A stretch of DNA of 64,000 bases from Perognathus longimembris pacificus (GCF_023159225.1 NC_063181.1:23152073-23216072), one strand, 5' to 3'. Positions 24,879 through 37,260 are shown, numbered from the stretch's first letter. Numbers and translations are program-made. Notes: generated by a model not told the origin, from the sequence alone.

Positions 24879-25095
24879 ATGGACTCATTGACTGTATGGA
24901 TCCCGATTGCTGTTTACAGAGCTCCTGCCAAAACCAGCCCTTCTGCCGTGGATTGCCTGATCCTCAGGACATCATTAGCCAAAGCTTACAATCACCATCT
25001 CAGCAAGCTGCCAAATCCTTCTATGATCGAATCAGTTTTCTGATTGGCTCTGATAGCACTCATGTGATACCTGGAGAAAGTCCTTTCAATAAAAG
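24879..25095 (+). CDS. Tenm2: Tenm2 exon: Cys-rich segment
   Basis: This 217-nt exon enters in phase 1 and leaves in phase 2. It encodes [17 protein letters not shown] and on through the [15 protein letters not shown] segment to [20 protein letters not shown]. The closely spaced cysteines (C, CC, C, C) form the short Cys-rich region between the EGF stalk and the TTR-like domain; the [11 protein letters not shown] string resembles a Notch-type LNR pattern. The acceptor is preceded by a CT-rich tract of more than 30 bases. The donor AAAAG|GTTAGT is weak (T at +3). The Ser codon is split over the next intron. Confidence 0.97.
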
Positions 25096-26104
25096 GTTAG
25101 TGCATCAGTTCCTTACATAGATGTGTAAGGGTCTTATCATGATGAGTGTGTATTTGAGGAAAGTATTTTTTTTTTCAAATGACAGTTTCTCTGTTTTCTG
25201 CAAATTCTTCACCAAAGTTCTCATTTCAGGCATTTTTGACACAGTTCACCTACTTTGTCAATTTCAATACCTGAGACATAACAGGACATTCCATTAAGGA
25301 GCAATAAATCCTCATTTAACTAGTTGATTTTGTGAGCACAGTTGGAAACATTTCAAAAGGAACAATGTAAAGACCCCAAAAGGCAAAACAGAAGTGCACT
25401 TTTTTTTTCAGCTGAGCTCACTTAAATAATATAAATTATGAATTAATGTAATGGAACAGCTAACGGCATGGCAGTAAGATTGCAGAAGCTGTTTGGTGCT
25501 TTTTCAGAGCAGTAATGACCTGAAAATAAACCAGTAAGTGAAAGCAGGTGTCTCGTGTCTCACTGAGCCCAAGAAGATGATTTACACTAGAACTCCTGGG
25601 TCTTCAGTAATTTCACAGCATTAATGCAGTTAGACCCAGCAGTTGATTAAAAGTTGTTGCACAAATGTTCCTTATTGCCCCTTAAATCTTATACTCCTTG
25701 GTCCCTGCAGATTTACAGATTGCTTCAGAATTAATTGGAAAGTACACTTTTCTTCATGGAAGTCCTACAGATGACTTATGAAAAAAACATAGAGCTTATC
25801 ATTTGTAAACATTTATCTGTAAACGATTGGTCTTGATAACAGAAAGAAAGAAAAGAGAAAAAAAAGAACAGATCACAACAAATTAAAAGCCCGGGTAAAC
25901 ACAAGGCATTTGGAGAATGTAAATTACACCGAATTAAAAAGAGCTTTGTCTTGGATGTGTTTCAGGTCTGGTTTTTGTGAATAACACTTGATTGCATATG
26001 ATCATGTTATCTTATCCTTAGGCTGAGTTTCTATAAATCATGATAATGTAGGCCAGAGAAGACAGATATTCACTCAATTTTTCTCCTTTTCTTTTTTTTC
26101 ACAG
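25096..26104 (+). other. Tenm2: Tenm2 intron, no repeats recognised
   Basis: About 1.0 kb of AT-rich sequence in which I recognise no SINE, LINE or microsatellite, only A-runs near 25850. The lack of repeats on both flanks of the exon could reflect constraint, but length alone also explains it. Confidence 0.85.
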
Positions 26105-26224
26105 CCTTGCATCTGTCATCAGAGGCCAAGTACTAACTGCAGATGGAACGCCACTTATTGGAGTAAATGTCTCATTTTTCCATTACCCAGAATATGGATA
26201 TACTATTACTCGCCAGGATGGAAT
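26105..26224 (+). CDS. Tenm2: Tenm2 exon: first part of TTR-like domain
   Basis: This 120-nt exon is phase 2 at both ends. It encodes [20 protein letters not shown] and the next residues to [10 protein letters not shown]. The pattern of a short Gly-Gln strand, a turn with DGTPL, then GVNVSF is that of a carboxypeptidase-regulatory or transthyretin-like fold, seen in teneurin structures just before the FN-plug. NVS is an N-glycosylation sequon. The donor GAAT|GTAAGT is strong at the intron side; the Met codon is split over the next intron. Confidence 0.97.
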
Positions 26225-27523
26225 GTAAGTTAGTCCAAACACTATCTGTTTGGAGGGTTTTAAGTAAAAAACTAGACATTCTTCTATCACCCATCATATT
26301 TTATTTTCCTTTTTACTAGGAAAGCAGGAATGCTTAGACTGCAAAGCTCTGGGACAGTACAGAGGCAGAGGTTCTTTTAAGCCATTGACTCAGAGTTCTT
26401 TTAAAAGATGATTTTTTAAAATTTTTATTATCAAACTGATGTACAGAGAGGTTACAGTTTCATACGTTAGGCACTGGATACATTTCTTGTACTGTTTGTT
26501 ACCTCGTCCCTCATTCCCCCTTCCCCCTACCCTTTTCCTTCCCCCCATGAGTTGTTCAGTTCATTTACACCAAACAGTTTTACAAGTATTGCTTTTGTAG
26601 TTGTTGGTCTTTTTTTTTACCCTATGTCTTTCGATTTTGGTATTCCCTTCCAATTTCCTAGTTCTAATACCAGTATACCCGGTTTCCAATATATTCACAT
26701 AAGATACAAAGAAAGTGTAGGTACAACCACGGAAAGGTGATACAAGAAGATCATCAATAATAGAGGCTACAATTACATATGGCATGTTGAAAGTAGTTAC
26801 AACAATCGTTTCCATAACATGGAGTTCATTTCACTTAGTATTATCTTACGTGTTCGTAAGGGTATAGCTATTAGGCTCCTGTGATCCTCTGCTGTGACTT
26901 GCCTAAACCTGTGCTAATTATTCCCTATAAGGGAGACCATAGAGTCCATGTTTCTTTGGGTCTGGCTCACTTCACTTAGTATAACTTTTTCTAGGTCCTT
27001 CCATTTCCTTACAAATGGGGCAATGTCATTATTTCTGATAGAGGCATAAAATTCCGTTGTGTATATGTACCACATTTTCCTGATCCATTAAAAGATGATT
27101 ATTTTTAATTTAAGACTGAATTGTGACATGTAACCAAGGATGGCCTTGCTCCCCCCATACTAAGTTGATTTTATTTCCTAAAACAGAATATAATAATGTG
27201 GGTTTTGTCAGAGAGTTCTTTGTTTTAGAAGGTACACACTGAAATATTTAACAGTAATATGTCTAATGTCTACAAGTTTGACTCAAATCTTTAGTTCCAA
27301 CGAGCAGATGCAAAGCGAATTCAGAAAATGTTACTAAATTAGTGAACCAAGTATACATATATTCATTCACTCTATCATCTTTTTACTATTCCTCTACATA
27401 TAAATATATCTCATATCCAAGTTCAAGATGTCGATTTTCTTTAGAAAGCACACTAATTGAAGGTGTTGAGAGTTGTGTGGGATAATACAGACATTTCCCT
27501 AAGCATATCTTGCTTTTTCATAG
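26225..27523 (+). other. Tenm2: Tenm2 intron, half filled by an L1
   Basis: Bases 26416-27087 are a 5'-truncated L1 in reverse orientation. The flanks are AT-rich without other recognised repeats. The intron ends in CTTTTTCATAG. Confidence 0.88.
26416..27087 (-). mobile_element. 5'-truncated L1 (3' UTR part)
   Basis: Read on the minus strand it ends with CGTATGAAACTGTAACC, CTGTACATCAGTTTGATAAT and an A-rich tail, identical in order to the copy at 36652-37050. The + strand side carries TTCACTTAGTATAAC and GTATATGTACCACATTTTCC, typical of antisense L1 3' sequence. A 13-bp duplication TTAAAAGATGATT flanks it at 26403-26415 and 27088-27100, so the insertion is about 672 bp and complete. Confidence 0.85.
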
Positions 27524-27785
27524 GTTTGACTTGGTGGCAAATGGTGGAGCTTCTCTAACGTTGGTATTTGAACGATCCCCATTCCTCACTCAGTATCATA
27601 CTGTGTGGATTCCCTGGAATGTCTTTTATGTGATGGACACACTAGTCATGAAGAAAGAAGAGAATGACATTCCCAGCTGTGACCTCAGTGGGTTTGTGAG
27701 ACCCAATCCTATCATTGTGTCATCACCTTTATCTACCTTCTTTAGATCTTCTCCTGAAGACAGCCCCATCATTCCTGAAACGCAG
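27524..27785 (+). CDS. Tenm2: Tenm2 exon: end of TTR-like domain and start of FN-plug
   Basis: This 262-nt exon enters in phase 2 and leaves in phase 0. It completes the Met codon and encodes [20 protein letters not shown], a core strand pair of the TTR-like domain, then [17 protein letters not shown] and [20 protein letters not shown], ending PIIPETQ. In teneurin structures the segment after the TTR-like domain packs as a fibronectin-like plug against the bottom of the YD barrel. Acceptor TTTTTCATAG, donor CGCAG|GTAGGA. The frame stays open for another 107 nt into the intron to a TAA at 27891; that tail has no teneurin similarity. Confidence 0.97.
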
Positions 27786-28452
27786 GTAGGATGTAGAGCC
27801 AGCATTACTTCAACCCAAAAGACTTTCAGATCATGTGGGTGCCAAAGAAATTCTTTTAGAAGCCACACAGCATTCCCATGCTACCCGAAATAATTGTGTG
27901 GCATGTGGAGTGTGTGTACATATTTTACATTTTTAATGGAAAAGATGATTTGGGGAAATAAAATACTCACTAATCTTTTCAAGATATTATTACCAAAACA
28001 TGATATGATGTCCTAGGTTTCAATAATTTGTTGTTCATAAACCCTATTCTCCATGGGAAAAGCATCTAACTTTAAAAATAATAATAGTCACATTTTACTG
28101 TCCATTTCATCTACTGAAATATCTGGGGACTGTTTTTCTTCCCATGAATTAACAAAGTACTTTCAGATCTTAGAAGAAAGATGCTAAGGACAATGACAAT
28201 GGATTTGATACATAAAGAGCTAAGTTAAAATAAGCTGTCTTTAAAGTATAGCCACATACAGCAGCTTTGTCACATTCCTTCATCAAATATTTACTGACCA
28301 CTTGTTTTGTACCATTGTTAAATAGGAACAAATTGTAAACCAGTCAGATGAAAGTACCTGCTCTCAGTGAGCTTTCCAAGTAATGAGTACAGATACACTA
28401 AACAATAAAAGTATGTCAACTTCTGCTAAGACTTATTAAAAAATAATAAAGT

Positions 28453-28695
28453 AGCTGAGTGCCATTGGCTCACAGCTATAATCCAAGCTACTCAGGAGGC
28501 CAAGATCCAAGGATCATGCTTAAGCCAGCCCAGACAGGAAAATCCATGAGACTCTTACCTCCAATTAACCATCAAAAAGCCAGAAGTGTAGCTGTAGCTC
28601 AAATGGTAGAGCACTAGTCTTGAGCACAAATGCTCAGGGAAGAATCGAGGCCTGAGTTCAAGCCCTAGGACCAGAACAACAACAACAAAAAAGAG
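28453..28695 (+). mobile_element. 7SL-type/Geo dimeric SINE
   Basis: GGCTCACAGCTATAATCC, CTACTCAGGAGGCCAAGATC, CTCCAATTAACCATC and the right unit with CTGTAGCTCAAATGGTAGAG to GAGTTCAAGCCCTAGGACC, with an (AAC)n tail. Confidence 0.85.
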
Positions 28696-30370
28696 CAGAG
28701 AGTAAGTTGATGGGAGTATGATTTTACACAATGTACTCCAGAAAGATCTCTTTGAAAGGTGACATTTAAGTGGGGATTATCATAGAATAAAATAAGTTCA
28801 AAAAAAATCAAAACTAAAGATTTAGATTTTAGTCATCAGTCTGTAAATTTACCTTAAAGAGGGCTGAGATAGAGATGACAGGAAGAGATCCAGGAAACCC
28901 GATAGCAGAAACAATCAAAAAGATATCACACATAAGTGATGCCCCAATGACTATAATTGTCAAGCAGACTTTGAGCTTTAGGGACTTCATTGGAAACTTA
29001 CTTAGTTTAATAAACTGAATACATCTTCCATGGCTCCATCTTGCAGTAATGGTGAACTTCTCCATTATCCCTCATATAGACTTAACCTGGGACCTAGGAC
29101 ATTGTCTATAGATGCCAAGTTTTGCAAGTTTTTGCAAGGTTTTTTTTATTCATTCATATAATAGGAAAACATCTGGTAGAAAATTTTCTAAGGGTCTGTC
29201 ATGCATACATATATACTCTACCAGGACAAAAAGAAGAAAACATGGGCTCTGGCTTTTTAAGTATGGTAACGATTTGAATGAACAACTGAAGGGTTCAAAA
29301 GAGAAACCAATTGGTGCATGAACTAGAAGGGAGAGCTGAGGAGATGGCCTTAAAGCATGACTAGGCAGAGAAAGGAGGAGAGTGTAGTCTACACTGAAGA
29401 GGCATGGACAACTATATAGAGGTCAGGACTCGTTCTACTGGACAAATTTGAATGTAAGACTTATTAGGGAAAGAGGAAGAAGATAGTACTGGGGCCAAAT
29501 AATAATAACCCTGAAATAACAGGTAATGGAAACCTTGAATTTCTCAAGCAACATGGAAACAAGAGGCTGCTGCTGATTTTTTGCTTAAGGAAGGGTTTTT
29601 GTTTGTTTGTTGTTTTGTGTTGTTATTGATGATGATGATAATGATGATGTTTTTGACATTGTTCTAAAGGTAACTCAAGTGGAAAAATGCATAATTAACA
29701 GAAGATAGATCAATCGATGTGCAGGCTATTGTTAACTGCATTTTCAGAGATGACCAAAGCCCAGAGAAAGAGCCTCTCTCAATCACAACAATGGCAGAAA
29801 TGGAGAGTCAGGACCAGATTAGACAGAGATTGGAAAGGTGGAATTGGCAGGATGAGGTGTCTAACAGAGTGTTTAATGGGTCAAAAATGGGGCTAACAGA
29901 TGATGCAGCTGGCAAAAGTAGTCTTAATGGCTTATTTTCTCATGTTGGCAGGATATATTTTTCCAACTAATGTAATAGAACATGATAAGGCTAAATTACA
30001 TAGAGGAAATTATGCTTTAATGAACTAAATTATACATATTTGTTGCAAGGAAGTAGGTTAATGATGACAGAGACAATAATCAATTATTAAAATTAGTAAT
30101 GTCACATGATATTTTGAATTACAGAAGCAACTCTTAGCAGGTCCTAAGGAAAATATAGTAAGTAAAGATTCTCTTACATATGAAAAGGCTATCAAATTTA
30201 TGGAATTTTTAAATAAATTAAGAGAAAATAAATTATACAATCGGGTCCAATCACACAAATTTTCTGGGCCACCAAGGACTCACAGTAGTCTGTTGTTCAA
30301 ACTAACCCTAATGAAGTTAAATCTAAAAGAATTCCCTGTATTTACCATTATTAGAAAAGTAGTCAGTCTT

Positions 30371-30571
30371 GGGCTGGGAACATGGCCTAGTGCTAGAGTA
30401 CTCGCCTCATATACATGAAGCTCTGGGTTCAATTTATCAGCACCACATATACAGAAAAAGCCGGAGGTGGCGCTGTGGCTCAAGTGCTAGAGAACTAGCC
30501 TTGAGGAAAAAGAAGCCAGGGACAGTGCTCAGGCCCTGAGTTCAAGCCCCAGGACTGGCAAAAAGAAAAAA
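30371..30571 (+). mobile_element. IDL-Geo dimeric SINE
   Basis: GGGCTGGGAACATGGCC through GGACTGGC with an AAAAG-rich tail. AGAAAAGTAGTC occurs before (30353-30364) and after (from 30572) the element, consistent with a target-site duplication. Confidence 0.87.
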
Positions 30572-32134
30572 AGAAAAGTAGTCTTAAATTTCATGGTCTC
30601 CTAGGAACTATTTTAGCTCTGAAAAGATTCTGTATACATTCATAAACTATTTTTATGTATAATGGTTCTGTGACTGAATTTAGTCAGCATGTTTGGTAAG
30701 GAAACTCCCTGCTATAATAAATTGGTGTATCTATTGTAGCAATGCTTTCTTGCTGTAATATCTTGCAACACGTCCCCATTCTTGTGAGCATTGACTCAGG
30801 TCAGGGTAGAAGTTTACTGCTTAGTCCATTCATTTGTGTTACTTCTGTTGTTTGTAGTTAAATGATAGCTGTGTCCTTGTTGGGGATTTTACTTATTCGA
30901 ATTTGGAGATGACAATTATGTATATGTCGTTCCAAGCTGTTCTACATGAGAAATATTGGAAGAAGGGGAAACAATACTAAAGCCTGAATCACTATTCCAA
31001 GATTTCACTACCTGCAAAGGAAATCCTTTGTGTAAAGACTCTTGATAGGGTGTTTTTAGGAATCTTTTAAGAAAAATTCCTAGTAGAAAAATTGATGGAT
31101 TCCACAGGTTCTTGAACATAGAGAGCCTTATACTTTATTGATACATGAGTAAGCTTTTGAAGGGTTGTTAATATTTACCAAGTGAATAGAAGCATTGGTA
31201 GAGCAAAATCTTAATTCTTTAGGAGGAAAGATGGTATATCCTACATAAAACGTATTTTTCTAGATGAGTAAGTAATGTTTTGAAATAATATATATGTTTG
31301 CCATAAATTTCTTGGCAGTCATTAAACTAATTCACACTGATGGCTTAACACTCAAATTGAAGGACATGACTTATGCCATTTTATATAAAGGAGGTAATCA
31401 TTATGCAGACGCTGCTTACTTTTTACAGTCCACTTTCAAATCCAATGTATGTCAGGATTGTCTTCTACGTACATTCAAGTACGTATTACTTGCTCCCTGA
31501 AACAAATTGTATACACCTTTAAGGCAAGTTATAGTCAGTAGGAGAACATGCTATTGTAGCTTTACCTCTAAACATGGATATATGGAACTTGCCACAATTT
31601 AACCGAGATACATTGGTCTTTTTTGCGTGTCATTCCTCGCTCCACTGGCAGTGATCTAACAGAGGCTGATGAGGCCATGGCATAAGTTTAATTCCTAAAG
31701 GAGCCAGGTGATGTAGGCCAGATCTTTGACCTAGGCTGCCTCCCTGCTCTGAGCTAACCATCTTACAAATGTCAGATCTAATCTCCAGGGTGACTGGGGT
31801 GAAAGATGGGTTAGTGAGACTCTCCTGTGACTACCAAACTAACAAGTCAGTACATGTCAGCCTGATGGTACAGTCACCGTATCTCCTGCATGAAGAAGAG
31901 CACCCGAGGTGTGATTAACTCAGAATAAATGACAAGAGGCTTTTAGAAGGAGAGAAAAGGCTGGCAGCAGAGTTATTTTTAATTATTGAGCAAGAGAACA
32001 GCACGAACATGTTATTTGTGAATAGTGACTGCTCTGCGTCCTATTTTAGGTGCTCTGTTAGGTTCGGTTAAATATATTCTCTTTAGAAGTCATACATGAC
32101 CACAGGTAGAAGCTTCTGCTTTGTCCGAATCCAG

Positions 32135-32402
32135 GTCCTCCATGAAGAAACCACAATTCCAGGAACAGATCTGAAACTTTCCTACCTGAGTTCCAGAGCT
32201 GCAGGATATAAGTCAGTGCTCAAGATCACCATGACGCAGTCCGTTATACCATTTAACCTAATGAAGGTGCATCTGATGGTGGCTGTTGTTGGGAGACTCT
32301 TCCAAAAGTGGTTTCCTGCCTCACCAAACTTGGCCTATACTTTCATATGGGATAAAACAGATGCGTATAACCAGAAGGTCTATGGTCTCTCTGAAGCTGT
32401 TG
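32135..32402 (+). CDS. Tenm2: Tenm2 exon: FN-plug
   Basis: This 268-nt exon enters in phase 0 and leaves in phase 1. It encodes [20 protein letters not shown] and continues through [12 protein letters not shown] and [20 protein letters not shown] to [20 protein letters not shown]. The alternating hydrophobic strands fit the FN-plug domain, which caps the YD barrel; the [17 protein letters not shown] motif is highly conserved among teneurins. Acceptor TCCGAATCCAG, donor GTTG|GTAAGT. A reversed SINE begins about 57 nt after the donor. Confidence 0.97.
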
Positions 32403-33380
32403 GTAAGTCCTACTTTTATCTCCTGCACATTGACAAAGTTGTCTGAAAGTCAGAACTGTTCTGAAATTGGGGACTTGAACTCAAGGCCTGGGTGCCATCC
32501 CAGAGCTCTTTTGCTCAAGGCTAGTGCTCTACCACTTTTGCCACAGAGCCACTTCTGGTTTTCTGGTGGTTAATTGGAGATGAGTCTCACTGACTTTCCT
32601 ACCTGGGCTGGCTCTGAACCGCGATCCTCAGATCTCAGCCTCCTGAGGAGCTAGGATTACAGGCGTGAGCCACCAGCATCTGGCTTCATCACGCATTATT
32701 AATTAAGCAGATTGTTGTCATCGCACCTCTTACTTTTTTCTAAGTTTCTAAGTCCATATTCCATGTTAAGCTCTGAAGTTTTTCACATGTGAATTATTCA
32801 TATGAATGTGCCACTAGTTTTATTGTTTACTCCTGATAAATGTAAATAAAATATTATAATGCAACTATCTCTTTTATTCAACTGAACATTATTCATTAGT
32901 ATTTTCCATCATGAAATTGTCTTGGTAACTAAACAGCTCTAGATGGTTATAATCTACAAATATTACTGTTAATTGTTACCATCTAATCACCATTTGAGAC
33001 TAACTTATAATTATTTAACTGGTTACCCAAGTCAGACTTCATTATGGGTTATGAACCATTATGGAAGGAAATATGGGGGAAATACTCATTTTCTATTATA
33101 TCAATAGAAAATAACATTTGGAAACCTTTTGTAGCAATACTTTTTATATTATCAGTATGAAAATTGTTCATCTTATATAGAAAATAAATCACACATACAC
33201 AAGTAGAAATACAGTGTACAAATATAATTGTGATACCTGACTTATAGAATTCTAATCCTTTTGTACCTCCTTAATGATAACAATTTAAAAATGCAATTGC
33301 AAAAAGAGGTCAAAATGACATGATAGATTGCCTTTCCCTATGTAGCTGAGAAGATGAACTGTGATTTGTTTTAATTCCAG
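32403..33380 (+). other. Tenm2: Tenm2 intron (1.0 kb)
   Basis: A reversed 7SL-type/Geo SINE fills 32460-32687. The rest (32690-33360) is AT-rich and shows no recognised repeat. The intron ends in TTTTAATTCCAG. Confidence 0.88.
32460..32687 (-). mobile_element. 7SL-type/Geo dimeric SINE next to an exon donor
   Basis: Starts with GGGGACTTGAACTCAAGGCC (reversed right unit) and ends with AGCTAGGATTACAGGCGTGA and GCCACCAGCATCTGGC (reversed 7SL head). It has little divergence and no A-tail at the junction. Confidence 0.87.
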
Positions 33381-33524
33381 TGTCAGTTGGATATGAATAT
33401 GAGTCGTGTTTGGACCTGACTCTGTGGGAAAAGAGGACTGCCGTTCTGCAAGGTTATGAATTAGATGCTTCCAACATGGGTGGCTGGACATTAGACAAAC
33501 ATCACGTCCTAGATGTTCAGAATG
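33381..33524 (+). CDS. Tenm2: Tenm2 exon: end of FN-plug, lead into propeller
   Basis: This 144-nt exon is phase 1 at both ends. It encodes [20 protein letters not shown] and then [20 protein letters not shown] to LDVQNG. The SVGYEYESC and GGWTLDKHH motifs are shared by all vertebrate teneurins. It links the FN-plug to the NHL beta-propeller. The acceptor is TTTTAATTCCAG; the donor AATG|GTGAGC. Beyond the donor the frame stays open for about 50 nt, with no similarity. Confidence 0.97.
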
Positions 33525-34329
33525 GTGAGCTCTTATTCACAGATGAGTACTATTATTCACATTTACACAATTAGGCTGTAGCCACATTTCACCCAGTACA
33601 TGCTGTAGGATTAAAGCTGGCAGAAAATAATGCTAAAGAAATATTTTAATTATCAAAGCCTGGTGTGGGAACTACATCATATCCTTATTGAATTTTAACA
33701 TGTTTATCATCATAACCATTTTCCCATTAGAAGGTAAGTGGCCAAGTTGGGTGCTGTGGTGAAAGGTCTCCATACGAGTGTGTTCACCACTAAGTTCACC
33801 TAGCAAGGGACTCACTAGACAGAAGTAAATGAGTAGGAACCAAAAAGCTGTAAAAGGTTTTCCAGAAATGGAGGCAGAGTGACTTTTTTTTAATGAAGTT
33901 TAAAAGAATCCATCTGACTACCATTTTTGTTATGAGTATCTGGATATTTTTTCAGTTCCATTTATACTGTTTTTGAAATATATATATGTACATATCCTAT
34001 TCAGTGAGGGTTTTCATATACTTAACTTTGTGAATACTAAGGACATACAAATGAATAATCTGAGGAAAAAGCAAAAATATTACGACAGATATGGTACACA
34101 GGGTAAGTGAATATACTCTAGAGAATCATGTGTCATACAACACAGAGCAAAAGAAATATATAGCTTACAAAGTGTGACCACCTACCTTTCATAAAGAACA
34201 TTATTAAACAACTTCTGTTGACTTTACTCTGTTTCTAAACTTTTATTGGCATACCTGTCTTGCATATTAGATAATTTAAAGGTGCTTTGCCAGAAAAACC
34301 AAGTCTTAAAGTGACCTACTTTAGCCTCC

Positions 34330-34432
34330 TCATGTTTTTTTCCCAACTGGCCTTGAACTTGAACTATGATCCTTCTACCTCTGCCTCCCTAGTAGCTGAG
34401 GCCACCAATATGAATTATCATACCTGGCTTGT
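34330..34432 (-). mobile_element. B1-like SINE remnant
   Basis: CTGGCCTTGAACTTGAAC, GATCCTTCTACCTCTGCCTC and AGTAGCTGAGG are the reversed B1 core in order. Both ends are worn. Confidence 0.6.
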
Positions 34433-35247
34433 TTTGGGGACAGGTAGATGCTAACTTTTACAAAGGCTAGCCTCTAACTGCAATCCTCCAACTGTACTGG
34501 GTTACCAAATAGAACGTGCTAGGGTCTTACGCCTAGGAGATAGATATTACATAATGCTGAGCAAATCAGCAGTAAAAGAAAGGAACCAGAAACACTCTTT
34601 ATCCCTTTACTGCTTCCCAGCACTGTTAAGCTCATGCCTTTTTCTGGTGGTGTCTCAAATATCAGGCTACTGTTCAGTTTGCACCCTAGAAGTTTGGGAG
34701 CAAAGCCCATGACCGGTGCCACATGCAACACACAGTAAGAAAGTGGGACTCCTAATTCTCTGTATGCTATCTCAGAGCTGCTCACAGATCATCAGCATTG
34801 TCTGAAGCAGTGGTCATTTCAATCTGTGATGTGAGTAACACAAGGCTTCACCATGGTCTTTCAAAATACCCAAAGCCATGTGCCAAACATGCTTGTAGCT
34901 GCTCTTAAGTTATTTAAAAATACATTGTACACAGTTTGTACACATTTCCATATCCCTTCAAAGTCCTTCATAAACAAAACTGAGGGAGCCTCTCTAAATG
35001 CATAGTTAGGATGAGAATAGAAGATAATGAATTAGTCGTAGGATTTTACCAATGAGATCACAACCAGTGATCTAGTATAGAGTTAGTAGTATAGAGAACC
35101 TATTCTAGAGTTTGAAGGCCTCTGTAATTCCTTCAGTATCATTAGGAAGTTCTAGATATTGTTATGTGAACACATTACAAGTATATGTATGTATGCATAT
35201 ATAATAAGGACATATATGTGTATATACATAAACACCCGTGTTCTTTT

Positions 35248-35305
35248 TTTTTTTTTTGGTCAGTTGTGGGACTTGAACTCTGGGCCTGGGTGACACTCAT
35301 GTTCT
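35248..35305 (-). mobile_element. Fragment of a Geo right unit
   Basis: A T run then GGTCAGTTGTGGGACTTGAA and CTCTGGGCCTGGGTGACACTC is the reversed end of the right unit only. Confidence 0.65.
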
Positions 35306-36651
35306 AAAACAAAAAATTTGTATTATTAAAATATCCAATCAGATATAAAAACTGAATTCCCCAAAATTCTGTCTTTAAAAATATTATAAATTATAAAATA
35401 CATATTAATTTACAATGTAAGTAACCTAAGTCATGGACGAACTGATTATGACTTGGAATTTTATCCAAGCACAGTTTGACAAATAGCAATTTTCCAAAGT
35501 GGCATGTGTCTAATTGAATACACAAAGCGATTTGTAATCATGGCAAGGCAGAGCTCCTCTTATAGAAGAAGAGAAGACAAGAATGTAGATGGTGACAGGT
35601 GTTTGTGCAGCCACCCTGAAACACAGAAATAAATATTCTAATGTTCATCTTTCTATTCTGTCATTATAGAGGAGAATCGAGAAAGGCTGATCATTGAAAG
35701 CAATGACTGAATAAATCAAGTGTGACAGAGCAGTAGGTTAACTTGTAAGAGTCTTTTGATGAAAATTACAGAACTGGCTGGCTCTTATAGGAAATTATAC
35801 TGCCATAATTGTCAAATAACATAATCACAGAAAGAAGAATCTTAAATACCATTAATGCATTCTTTGAATATTTAAGGGAAAAATGCATTTCGTCTCTTGT
35901 TATGATCCTACTTTATTTAAATTATTTTCCTTAAATTTGAATAAACCTGTTTTACCTCTTCTGATTTATTTATGTAAATTTTCTGTGATTATTACATCAC
36001 TCAAATAGCAAAGCACTAAAAAAGTAATCACAAAATCCATCTAAAATGTGCTGAGCTCTAAGGGGAATATAATTATTCTGATCACTTCTTCACTTTAAAA
36101 TTACCCCAATGTAGAAGGAAAAAAAATGCTTTCCCAAGTTTTCGGTTTGTACTTTCATGGGATTATTCTTTCAACAGTATATCTGCTAAGAAGTATCGTC
36201 ATTAGCTCTGAGAACTGCTTTGAAAAATAGAACATCCAATAAATATAATATATGCAGCTCTAAAGTCAAAGCAGCAGGTGGTTTATACAGATAATAACAC
36301 ATTGAGGAGTATCATAAAATATGTAGCAGCTGCCCATCCTGTGTATATCAGAACAAAGTGGAGCCATTGATCTATATATAGGAATAGGAAAATGAATAAA
36401 ATTGCAATCTCAATTCAAATCTAGTTTCTAACTATGAAAGTACTTAATATTCCTTTGCCAATTTTTCAAAGGAGCAGACTGACTCGTTTTTGTCTTTGTA
36501 AGGTTATTGACACTTTCACATCTGAAAGAGCAGAATTCACTCTAAATAATAATTAATTTTCCACCATAATTTTGTTCTGTTTAACGTCTTGAATAACTCC
36601 AGCTACATACATTTTCATATGAGACTTCAAGCAAGATTTTTTTGAGGGGGG

Positions 36652-37050
36652 GGCCACATGTGTATCTGTAGCTTCTATTATTGATGATGTTCTTGTATCA
36701 CCTTCCTGTGATTGTATCTACACTATCTCTTTAATCTTATCTGAGTATATTGGAAACCATGTATACTGGTATTAGAACTAGGAAATTGAAAGGGAATACC
36801 AAAATTGAGAGACACAGGGTAAAAAAAGACAAACAACTACAAAAGCAATACTTGCAAAACTGTTTGTTGTAAGTGAACTGAACACCCCATGGGGGTAAAG
36901 GGAAAGGGGGAGGAGGGAGGGAGTTATGAGGGACAAGGTAACAAACAGTACAAGAAATGAATCCAATGCCTAACGTATGAAACTGTAACCTCTCTGTACA
37001 TCAGTTTGATAATAAAAATTTGAAAAAAATAAAAATAAAAAAAAAACAAT
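36652..37050 (+). mobile_element. L1 3' end (same family as 26416-27087)
   Basis: CTTCTATTATTGATGATG at the start, a G/A-rich block near 36890-36935, AACAAACAGTACAAGAAATG, CCTAACGTATGAAACTGTAA and TCAGTTTGATAATAAAAATT followed by an A-rich tail. It is nearly identical to the reverse complement of the minus-strand copy. Confidence 0.83.
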
Positions 37051-37134
37051 TCGGAAAGTCAACAAATACTATTTTGAACATTGATTAACAATTCGGAAAA
37101 CTGGTGGGTTTTTTTTTTCAAGTTCGTTATAATG

Positions 37135-37243
37135 CTTTTTTTTTTATCTTTACATAGTTGTACAAAGGAGGTGACATTTCACAAAGCAGTTTATGAATAT
37201 AATGCATCTTGATCAGTGTCACCCCTTCAACATTCCCACCTCC
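37135..37243 (-). mobile_element. L1-type 3' end fragment, second variant
   Basis: GTTGTACAAAGGAGGTGACA, AATGCATCTTGATCAGTGTC and CCCTTCAACATTCCCACC are shared with the fragment at 44643-44785, which points to a common family in reverse orientation. Confidence 0.55.
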
Positions 37244-37260
37244 CCTTAGGCAAACTTTTT

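Larger units (their letters stand above)
27786..32134 (+). other. Tenm2: Tenm2 intron (4.3 kb)
   Basis: It holds a diverged repeat near 28270-28440 (CATCAAATATTTACTGACC type), a 7SL-type/Geo SINE at 28453-28695 and an IDL-Geo SINE at 30371-30571. The stretches 28750-30350 and 30600-32100 are without repeats I recognise and have no coding signal beyond chance frames. Confidence 0.88.

Noticed and set aside
27786..27893. Open frame extending the exon at 27524 past its donor
   Set aside because: The residues after 27785 are unrelated to teneurin, and the exon at 32135 continues the protein directly. It could only matter as intron retention.
29700..31500. Possible endogenous retrovirus fragment, from several short frames in a row
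   Set aside because: No LTR pair, primer-binding site or recognisable gag/pol motif was found; the frames are short and unrelated.
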